From contig JBMYZL010000021.1 in the NCBI GenBank assembly GCA_049610385.1, positions 1 through 37,740 on the forward strand: a DNA stretch of 37,740 bases, written 5' to 3'. Positions 23,624 through 31,614 of the stretch are shown piece by piece. A program made the translations under genes and the position numbers. Position 1 is the stretch's first letter. The number at the start of each line of letters is the position of its first letter. Source of the stretch: JBMYZL01 sp049610385 (lineage in GTDB: Bacteria > Bacteroidota > Bacteroidia > Flavobacteriales_D > Sanyastnellaceae). Below the pieces are notes generated by a model that worked only from the letters and a program-made list of their open reading frames with translations, ran no database searches and was not told the DNA's origin.

Positions 23624-25369
23624 TCAAGGGCACACTGCTCCAAACTGCCCCAGAAGGAAAAGCACATCGGTCACAGACACAATGCCGTCTTGATTGAGAT
23701 CGGATGGACACGGTGCGCACAATTGAAGCATTTCTTCACCATCCGGACAGTTGTTGCCGTTGGTGTCGTACAACAACGGGTTGGTGCCTGATGTCAGCAC
23801 TTCGAAACCGTCTGTCAAGCCATCGCCGTCGGAGTCTGCCCCAAAAGGATTGGTGCCCATTTCGATTTCCAACTCGTCGTCCAATCCGTCTCCATCTGAG
23901 TCTAACACTGGGGGAGGAACGATTGTGAAATCCATCACAACGGGCAGATGGTCAGAAGCGGTGTGGGTGTCGTCTTGGATCAACCCCAAGGGAGCGAGGA
24001 CGTCTTCCGGAGTCGATTCGGTTTCCAACACAAAGGCGTGCTCTTTCACAATCACAGCGTCGCTGTACAAGACAAGGTCCAAGCGTCCGGGCGGGAAATT
24101 GCCATCGCCATCGTCCCGCCAGGTGTAGGTGAATGGTTGATGGGTCTGTCGGGGCAACGCGTCTGACCAAGGTGTTCCATCCCAATCCGGCAGGCCACCT
24201 GGGCCAAAGGTCTGCGTTTGCACAATATCGCCGTTTAACAACGTCTCGAGTTGCTGTGCGTATCCCACCAAATTCAAATCGCCAGCGTAAACAATGGGCG
24301 TATTGATGTTCAGGTTGCCTTCATTGTTGATCATCCAAGCCATCATTTCATCGACTTGATCTTGGCGCGACGCATCATTGCCGCAGCAACTCAAGTGGCT
24401 GTTGATGAAAAGCATGGGGCCTCCAAGGCTGTCGGGGACATTGACCAAAAGGGGGTATTGTTTGGGGATGCTCGTCCATGATTGGAGGTGATTCCATCGG
24501 GTGGCGGAAATCAAATCGCCATCCTTCGCTGTCTGCCATCCCGCGTCGCTTTCAAGAGGGAGCCAATTGTCCAGCAGCGATTTAACCTCTGCAGAGGATG
24601 TGCTTCCACATTCGCTGAAGAGGTAAACATCCGCATCCAAGGCTGAGACGATGCGCTCGAAGCGCGATTGGCGGACAGGGTGAATGAGGCCGTTGCCCAG
24701 CACATTGTACGCACAGACGCGCAAGAATGAGGGATGGCCTTTGGTCAACGAGAGCGGGGTAAGCACATCATCGTTGGCCTCGTTGAAATCGTACACGAAG
24801 GAGGCTCCCTGATCGGGCAGGTCGTCGTCGTATTGGGTATCTCTGAAGAGAAGCCCAATGGAGTCTTGAGGAAAGAGCACATCTCCTCCCTGAAGGACGA
24901 CGTCACGACGAAGGCCGAATTCAAACTCCTTCGACGTCACGGTGGGAGAAGGGATGAGGCCAATCTCGGAGAAGTTGACCTGGTCGGCTGGGCCAAAATT
25001 GGTGTACGCGAACAGGCCATTGAAATCGATGCCCAGTTCAGATCCAAATCCTTCACGCACAGGATATCCTGTTGAGGCATCCATGTCAACGTCAATTTGT
25101 AGAAAGAGGTTATGCGGATAGAGGACGTCGGTCAAGTCAATGTCGGAGGCTAGACGCACGTAGACGTACAAATAATCCGAATCGCTGGTCACCTTCATCT
25201 CCAGCAGATCAACTGGCAGGGCATCGGCTGAGACCGAATCCTCGATCCCGTCGATGGTCGTCCAATCTTCGAACTTACCGTCAAGGATAATGGTCTCAAT
25301 TTGGGCTTGGACGGCGAAGACAGAGGTTAGAATACCCAGGGTTGCAAAGGCGTATTGGAAACGTCTCAT
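23624..25369 (-). CDS. Secreted endonuclease/exonuclease/phosphatase-family protein with TSP3 and dockerin-like tail
   Basis: A 581-residue exported protein; ATG 25369 (MRRFQYAFATLG) gives a signal peptide ending AVQAQ. Residues ~25-200 look like a DOMON/CBM9-type beta-sandwich (ILDGKFEDWTTIDGIEDS, YLYVYVRLASDIDLTD). An endonuclease/exonuclease/phosphatase (DNase I-like) domain spans about 210-490: VCAYNVLGNG, YLFSECGS (catalytic Glu), NSHLSCCGN, YAGDLNLVG, GRLDLVLYS and the catalytic SDHLPVVM. Thrombospondin type 3 calcium repeats follow (DSDGDGLDDELEIEMGTNP and DSDGDGLTDGFEV), and the protein ends with a dockerin-like motif, DLNQDGIVSVTDVLFLLGQF. The substrate (DNA, phospholipid or phosphoester) cannot be told. 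There is no T9SS domain, so the dockerin-like tail may anchor or sort it. Confidence 0.88.
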   Translation of the reverse strand: MRRFQYAFATLGILTSVFAVQAQIETIILDGKFEDWTTIDGIEDSVSADALPVDLLEMKVTSDSDYLYVYVRLASDIDLTDVLYPHNLFLQIDVDMDASTGYPVREGFGSELGIDFNGLFAYTNFGPADQVNFSEIGLIPSPTVTSKEFEFGLRRDVVLQGGDVLFPQDSIGLLFRDTQYDDDLPDQGASFVYDFNEANDDVLTPLSLTKGHPSFLRVCAYNVLGNGLIHPVRQSRFERIVSALDADVYLFSECGSTSSAEVKSLLDNWLPLESDAGWQTAKDGDLISATRWNHLQSWTSIPKQYPLLVNVPDSLGGPMLFINSHLSCCGNDASRQDQVDEMMAWMINNEGNLNINTPIVYAGDLNLVGYAQQLETLLNGDIVQTQTFGPGGLPDWDGTPWSDALPRQTHQPFTYTWRDDGDGNFPPGRLDLVLYSDAVIVKEHAFVLETESTPEDVLAPLGLIQDDTHTASDHLPVVMDFTIVPPPVLDSDGDGLDDELEIEMGTNPFGADSDGDGLTDGFEVLTSGTNPLLYDTNGNNCPDGEEMLQLCAPCPSDLNQDGIVSVTDVLFLLGQFGAVCP

Positions 25370-25516
25370 TCTTCTCAAAGATAGACACGGCTCCTGCTTT
25401 GGTGCGATTGGGTTTATCTTGACAAAAAGTTGTCGTCGTGTTTTTGATTGCGTTCAGGCGAACATGGTGCTTGCATCTGAAAAGCACAAGTCGCTGATCA
25501 AATCCTTTCAATTCAT

Positions 25517-25581
25517 TTGACCAGTTGCGGGTGAAGGGTATTCAGCTTCTGTCCTGCTGGATCCACCTCAAAGGATGTGGG
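25517..25581 (+). repeat. Dispersed repeat A, diverged copy
   Basis: TTGACCAGTTGCGGGTGAAG then GGTATTCAGCTTCTGTCCTG and CTGGATCCACC align with repeat A. The hairpin is weakened (ATCCAC, 10 nt, GTGGGG). Confidence 0.7.
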
Positions 25582-25589
25582 GGAGTCGT

Positions 25590-25655
25590 CCATTAAGCCA
25601 TTGTTCATGGACTTTTTTGCCCCCTAAATAGCAGTTGAATCAAGTTTTCTAAGCG
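25590..25655 (+). repeat. Dispersed repeat C, copy 1
   Basis: The segment around TTCATGGACTTTTTTG and AAATAGCA...GAATCA recurs at 27830-27895, in both cases upstream of a secreted-protein gene. Confidence 0.4.
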
Positions 25656-25908
25656 ATTCGTCCTGTTGAGCATTTTTCCGGGCTCTTGTGAGATTTGATG
25701 ACAGGCTGAAGGTGGACGAAGAGTGGGGCCTTCTGGGTGAAGAATCAAAATTGAGAGAAATGAATCTTGGCGTAACAGCCTCCAAATGCTGCAAGAAGCA
25801 TGGTTTCTTTCTCGCAACATGAAGGCGCAAATAATCACCTTAATCACCTTGACTATGTAGTTCGTTTGGCAGCTCCGGTCAAATCTAATTGATGGCAGAT
25901 CGGGATGG

Positions 25909-27663
25909 ATGAAGAATCGAAAAATCCAGCAAATTTTTTCCATGTCGTATCTTGTGAGGATGATGATTCAAGGTCGTTTGGTGTTGTTTTCACTTTGTTG
26001 TTGCGCCATCTCGCTAAGTGCGCTCGGCCAGCCACCCGGACGGGTACTGATGATTGGTATCGATGGAGTACGGCCGGATGCGCTTCAGGCAGCAGAGACA
26101 CCAGCGTTGGATGCGCTTGTGGCCAATGGCTATGCCTCATTTGACGCGATGAACGACGACATCACCATCAGTGGTCCAGGATGGTCCGCTATTCATTGTG
26201 GCGTGCGGTCGGGTAAGCACAATGTAGTGGACAACAGTTTTGATGGTCAGAATTATTTTCAGTTTCCTGGGTGGTTGGAGAGGCTGGAGTCGCTTCATCC
26301 CGAATGGAACACGCTGTCTGCCTGTCAATGGGGTCCGATCAATGATCAGATTGTTGGCAGTTCTGCTGATGTAGTGGTGAATTCAGGATCGGCAGCGAGT
26401 GCTGCGCTGGAGGTCGTCAATGCCCTGGAGAACGGAGACCCTCATGCGCTTTTTGTTCATCTGGATGAACCCGATTATGCGGGCCATGCGAACGGGTTTT
26501 CCCCAACCGTTATCCCTTACCTTGAAAGCATTGAAGAGATGGATGCAGAAGTGGGACTGATGGTGGACGCATTGATTGCCCGACCTATGTATGCCGAGGA
26601 GAATTGGTTGGTGATTGTGACCACGGACCACGGCGGGATTGGAACGGTTCACGGGGGGAACAGCATTGAGGAAAGACGGGTGTTTGTCATTGCATCGGGG
26701 ATAGGTGTAGACACAGAACTGGTGGCGCCTGACACGCTGTCTGTTGTTGGCGTCTCGGAGAACTGTTTGGGTTCTTTTTCGCCTCTTTTTTTCCAGGACA
26801 ATGCCAGGGCAGTGGTGCCGGAATCCAATGATTTTGAGGTGGGCACAACCCAGGATTTCACTGTGGAATGTCGCGTCAAAATGACACAGGCCGCTGATGT
26901 GGCTATGGTGGGCAACAAGGATTGGGATTCGGGATTGAATCCAGGTTGGGTGTTTTCTTTCGTCTACCCGTCCGGTCCTGGCTGGAAGGTGAATGCAGGT
27001 GATGGTTCGATGCGTGTGGATTTGGAAGGGCCGCCCATAGCTGATGGTGAATGGCACACCTTGTCCTGCACATTTGATCGTGATGGTCTTGCTCGCATGT
27101 ACACCGATGGTGTGTTCAGTGAGGAGCAGGATATATCGGGTCTCGGTAGTTTGGATGTGGATGGCAGGTTGTTTTTTGGGGCAGATGCCCTTGCTGATTA
27201 TGGAATGGAGGGTGCGATTGCTGAGGTGCGTTACTGGAACGTGGTGTTGAGTGCGGCTGAAATTTCGGATTGGCATTGTTCCGAATTGACTGACCTTCAT
27301 CCCAGCATTGCTGCCTTGCGAGGTTATTGGCCCCTGAACGAAGGAGCTGGGGATTTCCTCGAGGATGCCTCGGGCCTTGGGCATCATGCAGTGAATGAAG
27401 GCGGTGTCTGGGACGCTAACGAAGAGCTGGTGGTTTGGGATTATGGCAACACGCCACGGTTGGTGGATGTGCCAGTGACGGCTTTGGCCCACATGTGTGT
27501 TCCCATCGAAGATGAATGGGACTTGGATGGCTCGCCTTTACTTGGCACTTGTTTTCCACCGGCACCGGAGTCGTGTGCAGAGGATTTGGACGGTGATGGT
27601 TTGGTGACGGTTACGGATTTGTTGTTGGTTTTGGGGGCCTTTGGACAGCCTTGTGTAGATTGA
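25909..27663 (+). CDS. Secreted alkaline-phosphatase-superfamily enzyme with LamG domain and dockerin-like tail
   Basis: A 584-residue exported protein (hydrophobic signal about 20-40, ending ALGQ; later starts at 25942 or 25960 are equally plausible). Residues ~44-275 are a type I phosphodiesterase/alkaline-phosphatase-fold domain: metal ligand Asp52 in GIDGVRPDAL, nucleophile Ser93 in SGPGWSAIHCGV, Asp186/His193 in HLDEPDYAGH, Asp240/His241 in TTDHGG and His248. A LamG/concanavalin-like domain covers about 297-500 (FTVECRVKM, DGEWHTLSCTFDRDG, AIAEVRYWNVVLS). The end is a dockerin-like motif, DLDGDGLVTVTDLLLVLGAF. The likely role is extracellular phosphate or phosphodiester hydrolysis with glycan binding. 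It lies divergently from the nuclease-like gene, and both share the tail type. Confidence 0.88.
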   Translation: MKNRKIQQIFSMSYLVRMMIQGRLVLFSLCCCAISLSALGQPPGRVLMIGIDGVRPDALQAAETPALDALVANGYASFDAMNDDITISGPGWSAIHCGVRSGKHNVVDNSFDGQNYFQFPGWLERLESLHPEWNTLSACQWGPINDQIVGSSADVVVNSGSAASAALEVVNALENGDPHALFVHLDEPDYAGHANGFSPTVIPYLESIEEMDAEVGLMVDALIARPMYAEENWLVIVTTDHGGIGTVHGGNSIEERRVFVIASGIGVDTELVAPDTLSVVGVSENCLGSFSPLFFQDNARAVVPESNDFEVGTTQDFTVECRVKMTQAADVAMVGNKDWDSGLNPGWVFSFVYPSGPGWKVNAGDGSMRVDLEGPPIADGEWHTLSCTFDRDGLARMYTDGVFSEEQDISGLGSLDVDGRLFFGADALADYGMEGAIAEVRYWNVVLSAAEISDWHCSELTDLHPSIAALRGYWPLNEGAGDFLEDASGLGHHAVNEGGVWDANEELVVWDYGNTPRLVDVPVTALAHMCVPIEDEWDLDGSPLLGTCFPPAPESCAEDLDGDGLVTVTDLLLVLGAFGQPCVD

Positions 27664-27829
27664 ATGATGTCTCTTCTTGATGGTTCGTTTGGATCGTACC
27701 AAAACTGAAGATCACGAGGTGCTTGACGTGGTGGTAAAAATGCATCAGGTCTTTGGGGCCTTGTCTTCTTGAAGAATCTAGGGGGCGCTGTGCTTCCCCC
27801 GACGCCATCAGACACGATGGTGGAAAACA

Positions 27830-27895
27830 GCCCATGAGTCCAGTTTTCATGGACTTTTTTGTGTTGAAAATAGCAACAGAATCAGGCTTTGCAGC
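27830..27895 (+). repeat. Dispersed repeat C, copy 2
   Basis: TTTCATGGACTTTTTTG ... AAAATAGCA ... GAATCAGG resembles 25590-25655 over about 60 bases. The surrounding 27664-27998 gap holds no other supported feature. Confidence 0.4.
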
Positions 27896-27998
27896 GGTGC
27901 ATGTCGGATCACTGTTCTCAGCCGGTTCAAACGTGTTGAAGCGGGGACAGGGGCTCCAAAAGATTCCATCGAATGAAAAATTTCAGTACATTGATGTC

Positions 27999-28175
27999 AT
28001 GAAAAAGGTATACCTCATCGGTCTATTGTGTTTCATCTGTTCAGGGTTGTATGCTCTCCTCCAACTTGACAATGCCGATTGCTGTACAGAACTCACGTCG
28101 AAGGATTGTCCTTGTACCCCTGACTGCATGCCAGGGGATGCGTGGTGTACGTGTCCTCAAGCCTGTAGCAATTGA
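27999..28175 (+). CDS. Small secreted Cys-rich protein (58 aa)
   Basis: A 58-residue protein starting MKKVYLIGLLCFICSGLYAL, a signal peptide or single helix, followed by a short mature part with eight Cys (positions 28, 29, 37, 39, 43, 50, 52, 56): NADCCTELTSKDCPCTPDC, then MPGDAWCTCPQACSN. The density suggests a compact disulfide-bonded or metal-binding peptide outside the cytoplasm. The open frame extends upstream to 27753, but this ATG gives the signal peptide. No family is recognised and no modification or transport genes are adjacent. Confidence 0.6.
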   Translation: MKKVYLIGLLCFICSGLYALLQLDNADCCTELTSKDCPCTPDCMPGDAWCTCPQACSN

Positions 28176-28319
28176 TTCACTGGCCTGAAGCCATGTGGTG
28201 CCGATATCTGAAAGAATCGCAACAAGGACTACAAATCCAGTGGAATCCCAATCGCGGGTAAAAACGGGTGAATTCGAAAGGGGACATTTCATACCTTTCG
28301 GGTACCGCAGAACCACCCC

Positions 28320-29891
28320 ATGATTACCCTCCTGAAGTTGTGCACGGCACGCAACAAGACCGACTTGCTGCGCTTCGCTTTGTTTTTGTTCTCTCTTGCT
28401 GCCTCCCTGAGCCTTGCTGCCCAATGTGAATACAATGAAGTGGTCTTCACCTCAAGCACGGGCCAATGGGGCTATGAAATGACATGGGAGCTTTACTACA
28501 TCTCCGATGGCAACTCCGTCCTTGTCGGTGATTTCGAGGGGACGGGAGACTTTGCTTTGACCACGGATACGCTGTGCCTTGAGGACGGATGTTATGCGCT
28601 GCTCGCCTTAGATTCATGGGGCGATGGTTGGAACGGTGGGGACGTCGTGGCCGATGCGCTGGATCAGGAAGTCGTGCTCGACGGTTTCGAATCGGAATTT
28701 GCCCTTGTCGATGGCGGATATGGTTTCCATACTTTCTCCATCGGTGCGGAGGATTGTGAATTTTTGTTGCTTGGTTGTACAGATCCGGAAGCCTTGAATT
28801 TCGTTCAAGGTGCAAACACGGATGATGGATCCTGCGCTTATGTTGAGACATTTGAGTTTGACGATGAGGGCTCCAGTTCCATGAGGGAGTATATTTACTA
28901 TGCTCCGGTGGACATGGAGCCTGGGGCTCCGCTTGTGTTCGCACTTCACGGTTATTCAGGCTCAGGACTCGGGATGTACAACTACAGCGGATTTCGGGAG
29001 GTGGCCGACGAGGAAGGCTTTGCCGTGGTTTTCCCCCAGGGTGTTCAAGACTTTACGGGAACGAATCACTGGAATGCCAACTTCAATTTCACCAATGTCA
29101 ACGATCACGCCTTTCTGACCCAGCTGGCTGTCCACCTGCAGGAAACCCTAGGCCATGATCCGGACTGTACGTACAGCTGCGGTTACTCGAACGGTGGCTT
29201 CATGAGCTATTCATTGGCCTGCGCAAATGCGGAAACCTTCCGCGGCATCGGCTCAGTTGGCGGCCTGATGAGCGGGAACGATTGGATCACTTGTGCCCCA
29301 TCCCAGCCTGTGCCTGTCGTCCACATCCACGGAACGAACGACTTCACCGTGCCATACTCCGGTAACTCCACCGAACCGGATTGGGGAGGCAGCCCAGGTG
29401 TAGAGGAAATCGTAAGTACATGGGCAGAATGGAACAATTGCACGGAGGAGACCACAACCTTCTTTCCAGATCTCGACCCGACCGACGGCAGCACTGTTGA
29501 CCTCATCACGCACTCCGGTGGCGACTACGGATACGAAGCCCGCGTGTATCGGGTGAACGACGGCGGCCACGACTGGTTCGGCTCTTGGGGCAACTTCGAT
29601 ATCAGCAGCGCTGCTGAGATGTGGAGTTTCTGGAGTCAGTTCTGTGGCTCGCCTATACCGGTGTCCGAATTGTTGTCCGAACAGGACGACCTCATCCGTT
29701 GGGACGGACAGCAGTTCACCGCTCTCACGTCCTGTCGACTGCGGGTGGCTGACATGGCAGGCCGGACTGTCGTCGATCGCCCCTTGCTCGCTGGCCAATC
29801 CATTCCTTTTGCCGGGTGCGGACAGGTCTTCTTGTGGTACGCCAGCAGCTCAGATGGACGCCTCCACCGCAGCAAGTTCTATGTGGACTAA
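28320..29891 (+). CDS. Secreted PHB-depolymerase/feruloyl-esterase-like (LpqC-type) hydrolase
   Basis: A 523-residue exported alpha/beta hydrolase. The signal peptide ends near LSLAAQ (about 34). An N-terminal domain (about 35-145) carries the CYALLALDSWGDGWNGGD motif common in Bacteroidota surface proteins, then GCTDPEALNFVQGANTDDGS. The esterase domain (about 165-430) has VFALHGYSGSG (oxyanion region), the nucleophile elbow GYSNGG with Ser290, Asp341 in HGTNDFTVPY and His417 in NDGGHDWFG: a complete catalytic triad of the polyhydroxybutyrate depolymerase / LpqC family. The C-terminus (ELLSEQDDLIRWDGQQF ... RLRVADMAGRTVVDRPL) looks like a shortened T9SS sorting domain. The likely role is extracellular ester hydrolysis of polyester or plant/algal feruloyl esters. 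Confidence 0.87.
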   Translation: MITLLKLCTARNKTDLLRFALFLFSLAASLSLAAQCEYNEVVFTSSTGQWGYEMTWELYYISDGNSVLVGDFEGTGDFALTTDTLCLEDGCYALLALDSWGDGWNGGDVVADALDQEVVLDGFESEFALVDGGYGFHTFSIGAEDCEFLLLGCTDPEALNFVQGANTDDGSCAYVETFEFDDEGSSSMREYIYYAPVDMEPGAPLVFALHGYSGSGLGMYNYSGFREVADEEGFAVVFPQGVQDFTGTNHWNANFNFTNVNDHAFLTQLAVHLQETLGHDPDCTYSCGYSNGGFMSYSLACANAETFRGIGSVGGLMSGNDWITCAPSQPVPVVHIHGTNDFTVPYSGNSTEPDWGGSPGVEEIVSTWAEWNNCTEETTTFFPDLDPTDGSTVDLITHSGGDYGYEARVYRVNDGGHDWFGSWGNFDISSAAEMWSFWSQFCGSPIPVSELLSEQDDLIRWDGQQFTALTSCRLRVADMAGRTVVDRPLLAGQSIPFAGCGQVFLWYASSSDGRLHRSKFYVD

Positions 29892-30128
29892 CTCAGCATT
29901 CCCTGCGTTTCATTCTGCGGTTCAGTGCGTTCAAGCTGCCCTTGTCTGGAAGCAGGTCTCTTGCCATCAAAAGTATGTCTGTGCCATGCTTGCAGCCAAG
30001 AACCGATGTCGGTCCCCAGAGTGCTTTCTCGTCAGGTTTCACACGGATGATGCCTGGGGGCTCAACGGGTTGCTGGGATACACCCGACGCCAACAGCAAG
30101 TTGGTTCAGTTTGACATCATTTGTCGAA

Positions 30129-30932
30129 CTACATCACAACGATTGCTGCCGATAAGGCCAAGGTGAAAAACACTGAAGTCAATGCGATTGCAATTAAAGT
30201 TCGCAAGAAGACTGAAAAAGTCGTTCCTCCAAAAATGCTCCGATTCGCCCAAACGAAATAGCCGGACATCAATGATATACAGAAATAAGAATAGGCCGAA
30301 TAAGATCCTCTTGGATGGATTTCCGGGTACCCCCGAACCGCTGAATCTGCAAGGCATTCAATTCGAAACTCTTGCCCCATCCAAAAGAGGTTGGGCAAGG
30401 AAGTCAGGACAAGAACCAACCCGAGGCAATACAACTGAATGATTACATGTTGCGCGAAATTTTGTCCCGCTCGTCGAAACATCAATTTGAAACTGAAAAC
30501 AAGTGGCAACAAACATGTCGCCAGCAATATGCTTGGGTTGCCCATCAACGTCTCCAAAATCTCGATTACATTGGTCTCCCATTTTTCAATAACCTCTCTG
30601 CCCCCAACTATTTTAGCCATGCGCTCGATTTCCTCTTCCTTCCAAGCGCCTTCGATTTCCCACTTTCCTCCAAGCAAATAACAAAGTCCCATCACTGTCA
30701 AACAAAAGGACAACCATCGACCTGGCCCGAGATAGCGTTTGTCTCCCTGGAAATAAGAATCCATGACCTGCTTGGGATTGAGCAACAAATCCCGCATTGT
30801 CGGTAGGAGGCCGCGTTCGAGGCTAAAAGCCCCCAACACGTTTTCCATGACCGTTGTGAAATTGAAATCTACTTTTGGACGGTGGTCTTTGTCAGGATTA
30901 TCGGGAGTCAAATCGTTATTTTTCAATGTCAT
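30129..30932 (-). CDS. DUF3667-family membrane protein
   Basis: A 267-residue protein starting MTLKNNDLTPDN at 30932 (an upstream reading to 31040 adds poor sequence). The N-terminal DUF3667 hallmark is present: FNFTTVMENVLGAFSLERGL, LPTMRDLLLNPKQVMDSYFQ and GDKRYLGPGRWLSF. It is followed by about four to five membrane helices (about 80-98, 142-165, 180-200, 225-245, 247-265). It lacks the zinc-ribbon N-terminus seen in some relatives. DUF3667 proteins are integral membrane proteins of unknown function widespread in Bacteroidota. It is divergent from the glycan operon, separated by 680 bases. Confidence 0.8.
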   Translation of the reverse strand: MTLKNNDLTPDNPDKDHRPKVDFNFTTVMENVLGAFSLERGLLPTMRDLLLNPKQVMDSYFQGDKRYLGPGRWLSFCLTVMGLCYLLGGKWEIEGAWKEEEIERMAKIVGGREVIEKWETNVIEILETLMGNPSILLATCLLPLVFSFKLMFRRAGQNFAQHVIIQLYCLGLVLVLTSLPNLFWMGQEFRIECLADSAVRGYPEIHPRGSYSAYSYFCISLMSGYFVWANRSIFGGTTFSVFLRTLIAIALTSVFFTLALSAAIVVM

Positions 30933-31162
30933 CTGCTGGCATGTGAAGTTACATGCTTCAAGGGAAATCCCTAATCCTACAATTTTTATTGGCCTGCAGA
31001 GAGTGCGATTTTTCGAACAGCTGATGAATGATGTCGCCAAAAAGGCCCCCGATAAAAATCAAGGATAGAGCCAAACAATCATCTGCCCGAGATTGGACAT
31101 GCATAGCATTCTCGGATGTCTGTGTTTTGGCATCTATGAGGAGGAATTCCGCTGCCATTCAC

Positions 31163-31232
31163 GTGACCAAATCGGGGTTGATGATGTTCGGCTTCTGCCC
31201 CGCTGAGTCCACACATAAGGTGGACGTGACAT
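31163..31232 (+). repeat. Dispersed repeat A, full-length copy
   Basis: GTGACCAAATCGGGGTTGAT then GATGTTCGGCTTCTGCCCCG, CTGAGTCCACACATAAGGTG and GACGTGACATCC. The hairpin GTCCAC / GTGGAC is intact. Confidence 0.82.
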
Positions 31233-31255
31233 CCCGGTCGAATTTGTCCAGCCTA

Positions 31256-31285
31256 CTTACCAAATCAGAGTTGGTGGCGCATGTG
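31256..31285 (+). repeat. Dispersed repeat A, 5' fragment next to a full copy
   Basis: CTTACCAAATCAGAGTTGGTG resembles the first 20 bases of repeat A and then departs. It lies 24 bases after the full copy on the same strand. Confidence 0.45.
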
Positions 31286-31614
31286 AAACGTCAATCCTGG
31301 AGGCAGCGGATGGCAAATCCTAACCACTGATGGCTGCTGCTGAAGCTGACATTCTCAGTATTGAATTTCAAGGACTGGTAACATGTATTGTAGCGCCATG
31401 GTCGGTGTCGCGCCAACCTGTGCTGTCTGCTTCGGACTCGTTCATGCCCAGTTTACTTCTGTCTTATCCTCATTTGACAAATGGTGGCATTTCCCGAACT
31501 TGAAATTCGGACGTATTTTGCAGCAAAGTCGCGCAGGAATCTGTGAAATCAAATCTTCATATTCGCCTTGACAATGGGACATGGAATAGAAGGTTGTTTT
31601 AGAATTACCAAATT

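Larger units (their letters stand above)
25370..25908. other. 539-base divergent intergenic region
   Basis: The gap between the divergent exonuclease-like and phosphatase-like genes holds one repeat-A copy (25517-25581) and one repeat-C copy (about 25590-25655). No supported gene or clear promoter is seen. Confidence 0.5.
30933..31614. other. 682-base intergenic region upstream of the glycan operon
   Basis: Holds two repeat-A copies in tandem (31163-31232 and 31256-31285) and otherwise no supported gene. A 62-codon frame at 31383-31571 looks signal-like at first but has no convincing continuation. No spaced Bacteroidota promoter was identified for the operon start. Confidence 0.5.

Noticed and set aside
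26383..27492. Long minus-strand frame opposite the phosphatase-like gene
   Set aside because: It is a shadow frame; the plus-strand protein has complete metal-site motifs.
29893..30099. Minus-strand 68-codon frame downstream of the esterase gene
   Set aside because: The amino acid composition is passable, but there is no signal, domain or start context. It could be a small gene, but nothing supports it.
133..31285. Repeat A as integron attC sites
   Set aside because: No paired RYYYAAC/GTTRRRY core boxes are present and no integron integrase is seen, although orientation and spacing look similar.
133..31285. Repeat A as a conserved coding segment
   Set aside because: Several frames are open through it on both strands (for example GFCPAGSTSKVDFTW in one), but differences between copies change amino acids and include stops and frame changes, so coding is not favoured.
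31383..31571. Plus-strand 62-codon frame with a signal-like start
   Set aside because: The hydrophobic start is not followed by a plausible mature protein, and it lies in a repeat-bearing gap.
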